Origin: Oscarella lobularis | Lineage: Eukaryota > Porifera > Homoscleromorpha > Homosclerophorida > Oscarellidae | Length of the DNA stretch: 64,000 bases | NCBI RefSeq assembly: GCF_947507565.1 | Contig: NC_089179.1 | Coordinates: 186,001-250,000 of the forward strand | Reading direction: 5' to 3' | Part shown: piece by piece, positions 49,315 through 60,637 of the stretch | How positions within the stretch are numbered: position 1 is the first letter of the stretch | How the letters are laid out: each line of letters opens with the position of its first letter | Program-made: the position numbers and the translations under genes | Notes under the pieces: model-generated | What the model was told of the DNA's origin: nothing | What the model saw: the letters and a program-made list of their open reading frames with translations, nothing else | Databases searched by the model: none

Positions 49315-51626
49315 ATGTACAGCCGAGCGCCTAGACTCCTTACGCACGCCAAGCAAGAAACGTCGGCGCACGTCGGTCCGGGAGCGTACGAAATGTACGA
49401 CAAGCAGCGACCCGTCTTCGGTGAGCGCTCCTCGCACCTAGCGACAATGTAGCACGCACACACAACAACCGTATCTAGAGGGCTACGCCCCTTTTCTCTC
49501 GATGACGGCTCGCGAGTCGATTTTCGAAGTCACCGATCGAGTGATCGTCGCGCCGGGCCCAGGCCAGTACAATCCCCTCCCGAAGAGTCGCGTCAAAGGC
49601 GGAAAAGCTCTCGCCGACAAAGTACGAAGGAACTATTTCGCGATTTTCCCTACGCACATACTTCATTCCCCAGACGGATCGATTCAAGCAGCGCGTTTCC
49701 GACACGCCCGGTCCAGGGGCGTATTCCCTACGGCAAACATATCCTCTTTCGTTCAATCAACGCGCTACGCGCGTGCAATCGTACCCGGAAGCCGGCGGGA
49801 CGCGCGGCGTGAAGATGGAGCGAAAAAAGGCGCCCCCGTCAATTCCCTGTCCCGGACAGAGTTACGGTTACGAAGAGGGGAGAGACGGCGTGTTGAAACC
49901 GCAGAAACCGCCCAAGAGAGATCCCTCTCTGGGACCGGCTTTTTATGCCGTTGCTCGTGTAATATTTACAAGGAAGATTCTAAAACTATTTGGGATTAAT
50001 AGATCACGTGTTTAGGATGAAACGGAAGCGACGAGGAAATACAAGGGTGTTCATTTTGGGAAGCTGACGTCACAGAGACTAAAATTCGACGGTGAGAATC
50101 AATGTGCATCATTGATACTCTTCTTACTTGATAATTTTTCGCAAAGGTAAAAAAGGTCCCGGACCCGGAGACTATGATCCCACTGCATCTACAAATGACA
50201 AGGTAGCAGTTCACAATAAATGTTTCTACTCGTGGATATCTGTTTTCAGGATGGAAAAAGTCCGAGGAAGGGAGTTTTTGAATCAAAAGTAAAAAAGCGT
50301 CTACACTTGTCTCATCTATTGTAGCAGTCTCCTTTAGTTGCCAAGATACCACGATCTAATTGCTCATCAGGAAGCGAGAAAGGTATAATTAATAATTACA
50401 ATCAAAACGCCTATATTAGTCGTTTTCAAAAGGGAATACCGGGCCCAGGTCAATACAGCATTGCTGGGCAATTCGATCATCAACGCGATCCAGGATACGA
50501 CGTTTCTGAACGACCTCCATTTGGATCCCAATCTAAGGTAAGAGATTCTCAACGTGATATGGAACTTCTCAATCACTTGCGTGCTAGCGATTTCCGTCGG
50601 CCAAAGCCACCGTCCCGTCGCCCGGATCGTACAACGATCCTCGCACAGCATTCGAATCTCTAAACAGGTAATACAGAATTCAATTTCTTTATATAGACTT
50701 AATCTTCTCAAAGGACTACTGGATTGAAAAAGAGTCCCTTTGGGCAAACGGCAGCGCGATTCAAACATCCACATCACATAACACAAACACCGGCTCCGTC
50801 GGCGTACAACAACGATCACGTAACTAGTTTAGCAGCGGAAGTCACTCGCAAAGCGATGTAAAAAATACGAGCCTCTACTTTCATCGATTCTCATTGTCAA
50901 TGCTTCAGAATGTCGAGCGCTTGCAAAGGCGGCTTTGGGACGACCTCTCTTCGCACAGCTCCTCTCACAAAGCCGCGCGAGAACGAGCTTCCCGGTCCGG
51001 CTCACTATGTCGTTGAACCGCCTGTGCCGTCCACGTCGACCGCGGCGGCGGCGGCGGCGGGGGCGACGACGACGGGCGGAACCAATCGAAATGTTCATCT
51101 GTCAAGCACGTTTGCTTCGGTGACGTCACGAATTGCTCCGCCGCCTCAAGTCCAGCAGGACGTTCCGCCGCCGGGATCGTACGAAGTTTCGGACTCGTAC
51201 AACAAATCTCAAGGTAAAACACCCCAATTTAATGTTTCAAATTTGATTTCTCTTCTAGGAAAAGGCTACAGTTCCAGCGCCGTTCGTTCGTCAAATCTAT
51301 CCGCGTTCGGTTCGACGGCGCGACGCTTCGAAGCGCCGCCCACCGCCGTCAAGCAGCAAGACGACGTCGACAATCCGGGTCCGGGCAACTACGAGACGCA
51401 CAAGCACAAGGCGACGGGAACGGATTGCAAGAGCGGGCTCATGGTAACCAGAGAGACGCGTTTTAGAGAGAAACCCAACTTGGTACCCGGTCCGGGAGCG
51501 TACGAGCGTTCCGCCGAACTCACGAAGCGCTCCTTCAACATAACCCTCAACGATCCCACGCAGGAGTCGACAAAGAAAAAGGCGTCTCCGCCGCCGACGC
51601 GGCAAACGTTCGTGCTCGGGGTATAG
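49315..51626 (+). CDS. STPG2: Sperm-tail PG-rich repeat protein 2
   Basis: STPG proteins carry short Pro-Gly-rich repeats (consensus PGPGxY) and are linked to cilia and sperm flagella. At least nine repeats can be read: VGPGAYEMY (about 49375), APGPGQYNPL (about 49552), TPGPGAYSL, GPGPGDYDP (about 50160), IPGPGQYSI (about 50440), SPGSYNDP, LPGPAHYVV (about 50990), PPPGSYEV (about 51170), NPGPGNYET (about 51375) and VPGPGAYER (about 51487). The last part contains Thr/Ala/Gly runs. The length (about 560 residues after splicing) and repeat number fit STPG2 better than the shorter STPG1. Ten or more short exons. Convergent with NXN, with 72 bp between stops. Presence fits an animal with flagellated cells. 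Confidence 0.82.
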
Positions 51627-51698
51627 TGTAATATTAGAACGCCGCTAATACAAACTACGACTCGAGTGTCCACACAATTTTTTTTCGTTCTCCTTGGC

Positions 51699-53184
51699 TC
51701 AGCCTCTGAGTTTTCTGCCTTTCAGTTTTCCGTCGTGAAAGTCGGCGACGAACGCCTTGACTTTCTCCTCGGTCACGTTGGCGTCGTCGGAGACGTAGAC
51801 CGTCTGATCGTTGATGTCGACGATGACGAGCTGCGGCATTTTCGAACCCAAACTAAGGAAACCGGTCAACGAGTCGATGACGTCGTCGTCGTCGTCGTCG
51901 TCCGGCGCGGCGGTGAAGAAACAGATGCGCGGATCCTCGCCGGCTTTTTTTGCATCGTCTATCTCCTTTTTCGCGACCGGCATCATCGCTTCACGAGCCT
52001 TCTCCGCATCGGCTTCGTCTTCCGTGAAATAGATGAGACAGGGCGACTCGTTGACGGCGCTGGCCGTGTGAGAAGTGAGTTTTTGAACGGGCTTAGGCGC
52101 CCAAGGGAAATCCTGTGGAAAGAAACGTATAGGATTCCGTGTTTAGTGTCTAGTTTTCTTACGTTTCCATCTGGATCGGAGGACACTCCCGCTCGGCCGT
52201 TCTTCGTCACCAGTTTTCCGTCAGGACCAACGACGACAAGTAAGGGAATACCTGCATGACGTCACTCATTATCATCCCTTTTGACTAATCAACGATTTGT
52301 CTTGCCTTGAACTTCGAACATTCTTTTCAATTCCGCCACTCGTTTCTTGTCGTCGAAGGGAATCGCTTTCCACGGCATCGTGCCGAAGTATTCTTTGAAT
52401 TGGTCCTCTTCGCGATCGGAACTCACAAAAATTAACTCGAAATTCAATTTTTCGTGATTCTTTTCGTAGAACTTGATGAGATCAGGCGTGAAAGCCCGAC
52501 AAGGAGGACACTACAACATCAAAAAAAAATAAATAAGTAAAAAATCGACGAATCGAGAAACCGTACCCAGTGAGCAGAAAAATAAATCGCAACCGACTTT
52601 CCTTTTAGATCCGAAGAAGAGACTTCGGTTCCCTTGTTATCAATGAGGGGGCCCCCGACGATTTCTTCGAAAGTTTTCTGACGCCAGGGAAAGTCCTTTC
52701 CTTCGGGATCGTCGGCGATGAGCGATCGCCCGTTCGAAGTGACGAGACGACCCGTGGCGCCGTCGAGAACGACTAGCGTCGGAATGCCTTGCACTTTGAA
52801 CTTTCGGCTGAGCTTTTCCTAAAGAGCGACTGCACTTCGAGCGAAAGCGGAGGCACCAGCGAGCGTTCCTACCTTCCTATCGCGATCGTCGAAGGGAAGG
52901 GCGTGCCATGGCATTTCCTTGAAATAAGAGTCGAAGTCGTTTTGCGATCGGTCGGAGCTGACGAATATCGTCACGAGTTTTTTGCCGACTTCTTCTCTCG
53001 CCTTCACTGCTTTGTAGAAGTCGGCGAATTTCGGGGTGAAGGCGCGACACGGGGGGCACCAGTGCGCCGAGAAGTAAAGGCACACCGACTTGCCCTCGCC
53101 GGCTAAATCGGCGACAGAAACGGGTTTTTTCTCGCCGTCGATCACCGTTTCGCCGAGAAGTTTGACCAGAGGATTATCCGACAT
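51699..53184 (-). CDS. NXN: Nucleoredoxin, multi-thioredoxin-fold oxidoreductase
   Basis: Nucleoredoxin reduces protein thiols and in vertebrates restrains Wnt signalling by binding Dishevelled. Three thioredoxin-like modules are seen. Module 1 (53184 to about 52740): VCLYFSAHWCPPCRAFTPKF with a WCPPC active site. Module 2 (about 52620-52170): VAIYFSAHW at the end of one exon, continuing CPPCRAFTPDLIKFYE in the next, so a second WCPPC is split by an intron; then FELIFVSSDREEDQF, MPWKAIPFDD, VQGIPLLVVV. Module 3 (about 52110-51699): DFPWAPKPV, CLIYFTEDE and a poly-Asp loop; it lacks a CxxC, as in NXN. Human NXN has one WCPPC-type site, so having two is closer to tryparedoxin-like relatives. 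ATG at 53184; a GTG just upstream is not needed. Confidence 0.85.
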
Positions 53185-53600
53185 CACTTTCGCAACAGTC
53201 TAAAGGCTAAGCTGCAGGCTAAGGATCAGGTATTTATAGGCGCCAAAGGACTGTGTAATGTTGCTAAAAATACGTCTGTATTACGTCACTTGTTATGGAC
53301 ACAGTCACTGTCAGCGTGTCATATTTGATAGATTTAAATTGCAAGTACCAGGTAGAAGAACGACTGCTGTAGCATCGTGCAGCTGCAGAAAAGCCAGCTG
53401 ATTGCAAAGATTGTCAATACTTTACCACTATCGGCCTTTGCTGCCAAATTCGTTTAGCCCACATTTCAGGGTGTTCTATCAGACCTGTACTCAGATCAGA
53501 GCCACCCATGGCATTTTCTACATGTACAGTACTTGCTGCTTCTTCGGATACACGTGTACGCTTACGTAGGGTAACGTAGCGTTCACGTGACCTTGCAGAC
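53185..53600. other. Divergent intergenic region between NXN and the ABCB transporter
   Basis: 416 bp with both promoters. It also contains a small minus-strand open frame (53602 to about 53414) that could splice into a second short exon. It has no recognisable homologue and is treated as doubtful (see findings). Confidence 0.5.
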
Positions 53601-56600
53601 ATGTCAAATCACCTACGATTTCTCCGTTTCTCGACCCTATTCGGACTCGTTTTCGTTCTCGATGCAATTACCGTTGCTAGCTTATGGGTTGCTGGCGGTC
53701 CCTCGTGGCGAGCCGCCTCATCGGCGTCGCTCGAAGCGAGCATTTCCCACTACACCTTCTATTACTCTCCCTTCGACCTAGTCCTCCTCTCCCTACTCAA
53801 ACTCATCCTAAGTCTTCTCCTCCTATCTCGCGCCGAATCAGCGTCCCTACGCGCGCTCGAATCTCCCTACGAGCCGACCTACCGCCGATCGAACCGCATC
53901 TTCGTCGTTCTCCTAAGCATTCTCAATTTGACCGTCTTTGGCTTCGGCGTCGTCAAAGGCGGCGTCGTTCTCGGCGTCGGCGTCGAACACGCGTTCGGCG
54001 CGACGCAGCCGCTCACGTACGGCATCGCGATCGCGACGAGCGTCGCTTTTTCGTTCGTCGAAGTCGTTCTTTGCCTGATGGCGGCAAAGCGAACAACGAG
54101 CGCCGCTCTTCGAGCCAACATGCGTTCGATCAACGTCGACGATGACGACGTCGATGGAACGGACGACGAAAAGAAGAAGAAACGACGTAAAGTCGATTTG
54201 AAACGCTTATTCGGTCTCGTTGCGCCTGTGAGTACGATTCGTTTTTCGAGAATTTTTTGTAATTGATTTTTTGTCTTCAGGAAGCGTATCTCGTTTTGAC
54301 GGCGTTCGTTTTTCTTCTTATTAGCACTGGGGCGAGTTCTGTGGCTCCTCTCTTCTTTGCCAAAGTGATTGATGCTGCTAATTCTCCAAGCAAAGGAATG
54401 GGTATGTTTCTCTACTGTTTTCTTACTCTCACTGGAATTGACTGGGATTTTCTGTAGCTGATGTGAATAAGTGGACTCTCAGACTGATTCTCATTTTATT
54501 TGCTGGATCGATTGCTGCAATGTTCAGATCGTTCTTGTTTCAGCTGACTGGCGAAACGGTTGTGGCTACTCTGAGAAAAAAAGTGAGTAAAAGATGTGAC
54601 CGAATTTTCGCCCTCATTTTAATTTTGACTCCAGCTATTCAATTCTGTTGTCAGTCAAGAAGTCGCCTTTTTTGATAATAGCAGGTAGAGGGGAAAAAAT
54701 GACCAAGTCACTAAAATAACGGAGTCCTTCAAGGACTGGAGACTTGACAAATCGCCTAAGCTCAGACACCCAAGTCATACAGAATGCCGTCACAGTAAGA
54801 GAAAACATAATATTTATACTGATTCTAATCTTTTTTTTGTGCAGAACAATATATCCATGCTCCTTCGTTATTCGCTCCAAGTTCTTGTCTCATTAGGACT
54901 CATGTTCTATCTGAGCTGGAGTCTTACGCTAGTTCTCTTATCCGTCGTTCCCGTCGTTTCGATTGGAGCTGTCGTATACGGTATCGCATCATGTGTTAGC
55001 GTCGCACTCCCTACGACGATCTCTCGTTTTGCTTTCTCAAGGAAACTACATCAAAAGACTGCGTAAGAAATTCCAGGATAAACTCGGCGAAGCGGGAACG
55101 ATTGCCGAGGAATCGATCAGCAGCATACGAACGGTTCGTTCGTTTTCGAACGAAGAAAAAAGCATGGACGAGTACGGAGTAAAAATCGACGAGAGCTTCG
55201 CTCTAGGCAAGAAAATGGCAATGACAATAGGTCAGTCACGAAAAAAATAAATAAATAAAAAACGTCTCACCGGTTTTTTTTTTCTATAGGAGCGTTCTCC
55301 GGATTGATTTTTACTCTGATTCAAGGCGCAACCGTCGTCGTTCTGTGGTACGGCGCAAAGTTGCTTCACGAAAACATTTCGGGGAGCCGATCGAATTCGA
55401 TGACCCCCGGCGAACTGACGGGTAAAGCAACAAGGATTAAAAAAAAATTAAAAAAAAATTATTTGATGCGTAGGTTTTATGCTCTACATGATCAACATTG
55501 CGATGGCGTTCGCCTTCTTGTCGAATCTCTACGGCGAATTCATGCAGGCGGTCGGCGCCTCGATTCGGGTCTTCGAACTCTTAGATCGACGTCCGGAGAT
55601 TCCAATAAAGGGTGGAAACCAGCTCGTCAAATTCGAAGGAAGTAAGTGGGTCCTGTTTTCTTTAAAAACGCAGTGGGTGTCCCCTCGGAGACGAGTTTGA
55701 TTTAACAATATAAGCCATCACCGGTGCGGGTTGCGGTTTGGCTCGAACGAGAGGCTTCCCCTTCTTTCCCTTTCCCTTTTTTCCTCGCCGCGACTCGACA
55801 GTCCGTCGCCACGCGCGTTCTGCGTCGTCTAATTCGCAGACAACACGGTTTTTTTAATTCTCTTCCCTTCTAGGCATTCAATTCGACGACGTCTCCTTCC
55901 GCTATCCGTCGCGTCCGGACACGGACGTTCTAAAAGGCGTCTCGTTTCGAGTCGAACCCGGCACCGTCGTCGCGCTCGTCGGCCCGTCAGGCGGCGGCAA
56001 GTCGACAATCGTCAGTCTAATCGAACGATTCTACGAGCCGGGATCGGGAACGATTCAACTGGGTTAGTGACACTGTGAAATTTGTCTTCTTATGTATGTA
56101 GTGACTCTAGTTTTCTTTTCTAGGGGATGCTGACGTGTCTGCGTTGGATCCGCTGTGGTTTCGTCGCAGAGTGGCCATGGTCGGGCAGGAGCCCGTTCTG
56201 TTCGGCTGCTCGATTGCTGAAAACATATCGTACGGAAAAAAGTCCACACAGGAAGAGGTACACCGCCGACGCGAGGTTTTTTTTCTTTCGGTGTGCGGTT
56301 TACGTGTGTGGGAAACGTTTAGATCGAGGATGTTGCAAAGCAGGCGAACGCACACGAATTCATCATGTCCTTTGAGGTGAGTTCTCCCCCATTAGACGAC
56401 CGACCCTGTGCATGAATAATTAATCTGACGGACCGCCGTCTGAGAGCGTATTTCCGGCGGGTTGCCATCCCCCGAGGGGAATTTTTCTCTCCGACTCCTT
56501 TCCTTCTATAGAACGGCTACAAGACGATCGTAGGAGAGCGAGGAATTCGTCTGTCCGGCGGACAGAAACAGAGAGTCGCCATAGCTCGTGCATTGCTCAT

Positions 56601-57337
56601 GAATCCCATCGTTCTGCTGCTCGACGAAGTGCGTGCAAAACTCCCGTACAAATCTCGTTAGATGATCCTCCTATCTCCTGTGGTAGGCGACGAGCGCTCT
56701 CGACGCCGAGAGCGAGCACTTGGTGCAGGAGGCGATCGATCGAGCCGTCGTCGGCCGATCGGTGCTCGTTATTGCTCATCGACTGTCGACGGTTCGAAAT
56801 GCGTCTAAGGTGAGCGCGTGGGTTTGTTTCTGTGGGATTTTTTTTGCGGCCCGAGAGCGTGCGTAACAATAACCCCTTGTTTGCGAAGGTGTCCTCTACA
56901 GGTGCGCATACACGACCCTTTTTCCCATTCATGAATTTTGTAGCGTCTCTCGACTTGTTTGTAAATTCAGTGCAACGAGACATCTGGTCGTTGCTCAATG
57001 CAAAGCACATTAGCAGCGTAGTGTCGAGTCTCTCTATGAAGGGAGCTAGCCTTAGAAATACGTATACTTAGAAGGGGAGAGTATTTGCGGTGGTGGTCAG
57101 GCAGGGGTCACACGTACGCACGGTGGTTATTGTCTCCGGGTTGCATCCGGCTCCCCCTTCCTACTGTATGATGCGATGCATAGCGTGCACTTACGCTGGT
57201 CTATGTTTATGTTTATACGCGCACAGGTGTTGGTTGTTGACAAGGGAGTGATCGTCGAAACGGGGACACACGACGAACTGATAGAACGAGACGGCGTCTA
57301 TAAGAAACTTGTGCTGAGACAACTCAACGCCAGCTAA
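53601..57337 (+). CDS. ABCB-family half-transporter (TAPL/ABCB9- or ABCB10-like)
   Basis: Membrane ATPase of the TAP/TAPL branch. An N-terminal extra membrane domain (TMD0) of about four helices (53601-54170) is followed by a basic/acidic linker ([18 protein letters not shown]). The six-helix core (about 54200-55640) includes [38 protein letters not shown] and [18 protein letters not shown]. One nucleotide-binding domain: [32 protein letters not shown] (Walker A, about 55975-56025), MVGQEPVLF (Q-loop), [17 protein letters not shown] (signature, about 56543), [16 protein letters not shown] (Walker B, D-loop) and IAHRLSTV (H-loop). All catalytic residues are present. TMD0 favours lysosomal TAPL (ABCB9); several core strings resemble mitochondrial ABCB10. 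A half-transporter must dimerise. The intron at about 56812-57226 is unusually long for this genome. Confidence 0.88.
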
Positions 57338-57678
57338 GGACTCCACTCTAGATGTCTTTAGCGATAAACGATGTCCTTTCCCCTCTCTTACCTGTACTAA
57401 GTTGTTGACATGGTTCACGAAATCGCGACTGGTTTATTAAGGAGCTGTGTAATAAAAGCCCCCAAGCCCGCAAGCCCCCAAGTGCCGAACAGAAGCCATT
57501 CGGCTTGTGCCGTCACAAATCCCATTAATCCTAATTGCGTGCCTACACGAACGAGGCGCCGCCTTTTTCGCCGCCCCATAAAGCCAGATGTCTCGTCCGC
57601 GTCAAACACATTCAGTTCACACACTCGACAGAAGGTAGTCCAATCAGATTTTCCCAAACGCAGTCCTACAGTACCACT
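57338..57678. other. Intergenic gap between ABCB and convertase genes
   Basis: 341 bp. An AATAAA polyadenylation signal lies at 57451-57456, 114 bp after the ABCB stop, and is followed by a C/A-rich tract. The rest should be the convertase promoter and 5' UTR. No gene is supported. Confidence 0.55.
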
Positions 57679-60548
57679 ATGATGAAAATTGGATCGCTCC
57701 GCCGCTCTCCGGCGACGGCAGCTGCGTTGATTTGGCTCGCCGTCGTCGCAACGCTCGTCGACGCAGGACGACGACGACTGCGAAGCGACGACGGCGACGG
57801 CGAACTCGTCGCCCGATGGATGTGCAAAATACGAGGCGGATCGTCCGAAGCGCAACGACTCGCCGAACGTCGCGGCCTCGTGCTGCTCGGAAAGGTATCG
57901 TCCGATCGAGTCCATGGCGACGTACGCGGAAGGAAGTGGGGACCCGGCCGTACCCGCCGCCCGCGCACACGCTGTTTACTTTGAAACAAGCTCGATTGTG
58001 CAGGTCGGTTCGACGCGGAACGTATTCGAGTACGGTTTGCCGGAGGAGGAGGGCTCGAATCGTCGTCGTCGTCGCGACGTCGAAGAAGTGGACGTCGTTT
58101 TGGAACAGGAAACGACGGTATGCGCGAATAAAACGAAGTTCTGCATGTGGTTAGACCCATAGACGTTCTTGTTCCAGGTCGTCTGGTACAAACAGGAGCG
58201 GGCGTTGATACGAGTCAATCGTAACACGCCGTCCTTTCAGAATCCTCTCTATAGGAGTACGTGGACGGCATCGTCACCAGACGCGGCGGTGAGTGTCAAG
58301 AGGATAGAGCAAAAAAATGCTGATACTTTTTTCTTTATTAATTAATCATTATTTAGTCGTCTCAATCAGAATCAGAACATGCTAATTTTGAGCCGGTCTA
58401 CATGAACGTCGTACCGGTTTGGGGACTCAAAATTACGGGAAAGGGAGCCGTCGTCAGCATATTGGATGACGGTGAGAGACGGTCTAGAGAGCATCTTTTT
58501 TTCTCGTCTTGGGTGTCCCATGGGTTGGTGTAAACGTACCGTTTATCTCCTTTCGGTTAGCATTCATCTATTAATAACGATACTTATCTATCTGTGTATC
58601 TAGGCTTGGAACGAACCCATCCTGACATCAAGGAGAATTATGTGAATAGAGCAGCCAGAAAAGTCGTTCTATTTGCTAATAGAATACCTTTTTTTAGGAT
58701 CCATTGGCTAGCTACGACTTCAACGGGAGAGACCCCGATCCCATACCAAGATATGACAGATATAAAACTAATCGGTAATTAATTATAAGCGAGCTGCAGA
58801 CTTTCATACTGACCACAGAATCGACTTTCTAGACACGGAACGCGGTGTGCCGGAGTAGTGGCGGCAGCAGCGTCGGGAAAATCGGTGTGCGGCGCCCCGG
58901 GAATCGCCTACAACGCGCGTCTAGGAGGTACTCGTAGAGAATACAGTATTCTCTATATAAAAATGACGTCTTTTAAAATTGAAAAGGCATTCGCATGTTG
59001 GATGGTTTGCTGACCGATGCGACCGAAGCGAACGCTCTCAGCTACAATCAACAGCACATTGACATTTACACGGTGAGCTGGGGACCCAACGACAACGGTC
59101 AGACGTTGGAGGGTCCGAGTCGAGAGGCGAGACGCGCTCTGGAAAAGGGCGCTCAAAAGGCAAGACGATTAGCTAGGGTAGGGGTTTCGCTGTGTTTGAG
59201 TGCGTTAATTCGTCGACAGGGTCGAGATGGAAAGGGATCTATCTTCGTCTGGGCGGCGGGTAACGGCGGCGGAATGGAGGACAGTTGCGCCTGCGACGGA
59301 TACGTCAATAGCATTTACACGCTCGGCATCAGTGCCGTCGATTTCACCGGAAAGGCTCCGTGGTACACGGAGAGTTGCACGTCTATCATGGCCGTCGCAT
59401 TTAGCAGCGGCACGACGGGAAAGAGCATAGTAAGGGCGGGGGGGAAAAATATGTTTTTATTTAATTGATGGTTTTGTTCGGATAGACGACGACCGATTTG
59501 AACGAAACGTGCACGTCGTCTCACAGCGGCACGTCGGCGGCGGCACCGCTCGCTGCCGGAGTCGTTGCTCTGGCTCTCGAGGCCAAGTACGTAAGCTAAT
59601 ATCCAGGCTGTTATTCCAGACGGGGAATTCACTATATGATCGCTTCCTCCCCCCCCCCCACCTGCTTCTTTTTTTATAGTTCTCTACTCACTTGGCGCGA
59701 CGTTCAATATCTCACGGTATTGACGTCGAAGAAAACCGATCCGTTGCATCCGAGCTGGAAGCAAAACGGCGCTAACTTTTCGGTCAGTTCTCGCTACGGG
59801 TTCGGTCTTCTCGACGCGTACGCATTCGTTCGAACGGCCCAGCGCTGGAAACGAGTGCCGGAGCAGCGCATGTGTCCCGCACAACCGAAATTGACTCATA
59901 GGTGATTTTTTTCTCTCACAATAAGAGAGATCCTGTCTATAATAGAATTAATTCTCTAGACACTTCTCGCGAGAAAACCCGTTAAAAATCCAGCTGAGGG
60001 TCAACGGTTGCCAGGGCACTCCCATTGCAATTAAATACCTCGAACACGTGGAAGCGAGATTATCTGTTTCGCATCCTTCTCGCGGCGACGTCGAGATAAC
60101 GCTCGTCTCGCCGGCGGGAACGCGATCCGTGCTACTTCCGTATCGACCACGAGACAAATCGGCCAGAGGATTTGTTCACTGGTCTTTTGTTTCGGTTCAT
60201 TATTGGGGCGAAGATGCGACGGCGGAGGGCGTATGGACTATGGAAGTGAGGGACAAGGGTAGTCACTGCGCGCCGGGGTCGGGGAGATGCCGATTGGACG
60301 GCGCGTTTTTAAAATTTTACGGGGTCAACGAGAGACCGTACGATGACGACGTCGTTTTCAGGGAGCCGTCAACAACCGACGTTGATTCCACCGTGACGGC
60401 GACGAGTTTATCAACGCTTGAAATAGAAACGTCGACGGAAGGAACAACGATGACGACAAAACCCACTGTCGAATACGGAGATAGTGAGGCTGTCGTGGAC
60501 ACCCGCGAATTTTGGCACTGGCTAGGCATTGATAGAAGAAAGCGCTAA
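57679..60548 (+). CDS. Furin-like proprotein convertase, secreted form
   Basis: Kexin-type serine protease that matures precursors after paired basic residues in the secretory pathway. Signal peptide: core AAALIWLAVVATLVDA. Prodomain with an internal RRRRR|DV site (about 58060), then VVWYKQERALIRVNR, whose RVNR fits the primary autocleavage site (R-x-x-R). Catalytic domain: VVSILDDGLERTHPD (Asp), RHGTRCAGVVAAA (His), GGIRMLDGLLTDATEA, YTVSWGPNDNGQT, FVWAAGNGG (oxyanion Asn, so not PC2) and SSHSGTSAAAPLAAGVVALA (Ser, about 59518-59580). P domain (about 59960-60330): YLEHVEARLSVSHPSRGDVE, LVSPAGTRSVLL, FVHWSFVSVHYWGED, WTMEVRDKGSH. After it comes only a Thr/Ser tail ending RRKR; no Cys-rich repeat or membrane helix. 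Furin is the closest by eye. Confidence 0.87.
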
Positions 60549-60637
60549 TTTTCAAGCTAATTTATCAAAGATTAATAATTTTAAAGTTATTTCCTTTGAC
60601 GTATAAGAGTCAAGCGCGTTAGTAGTAACGGAAGAGA

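Noticed and set aside
57415-57915. A 166-codon minus-strand frame covering the convertase start
   Set aside because: It overlaps the signal peptide and prodomain of a clear convertase gene and has no homology that I recognise.
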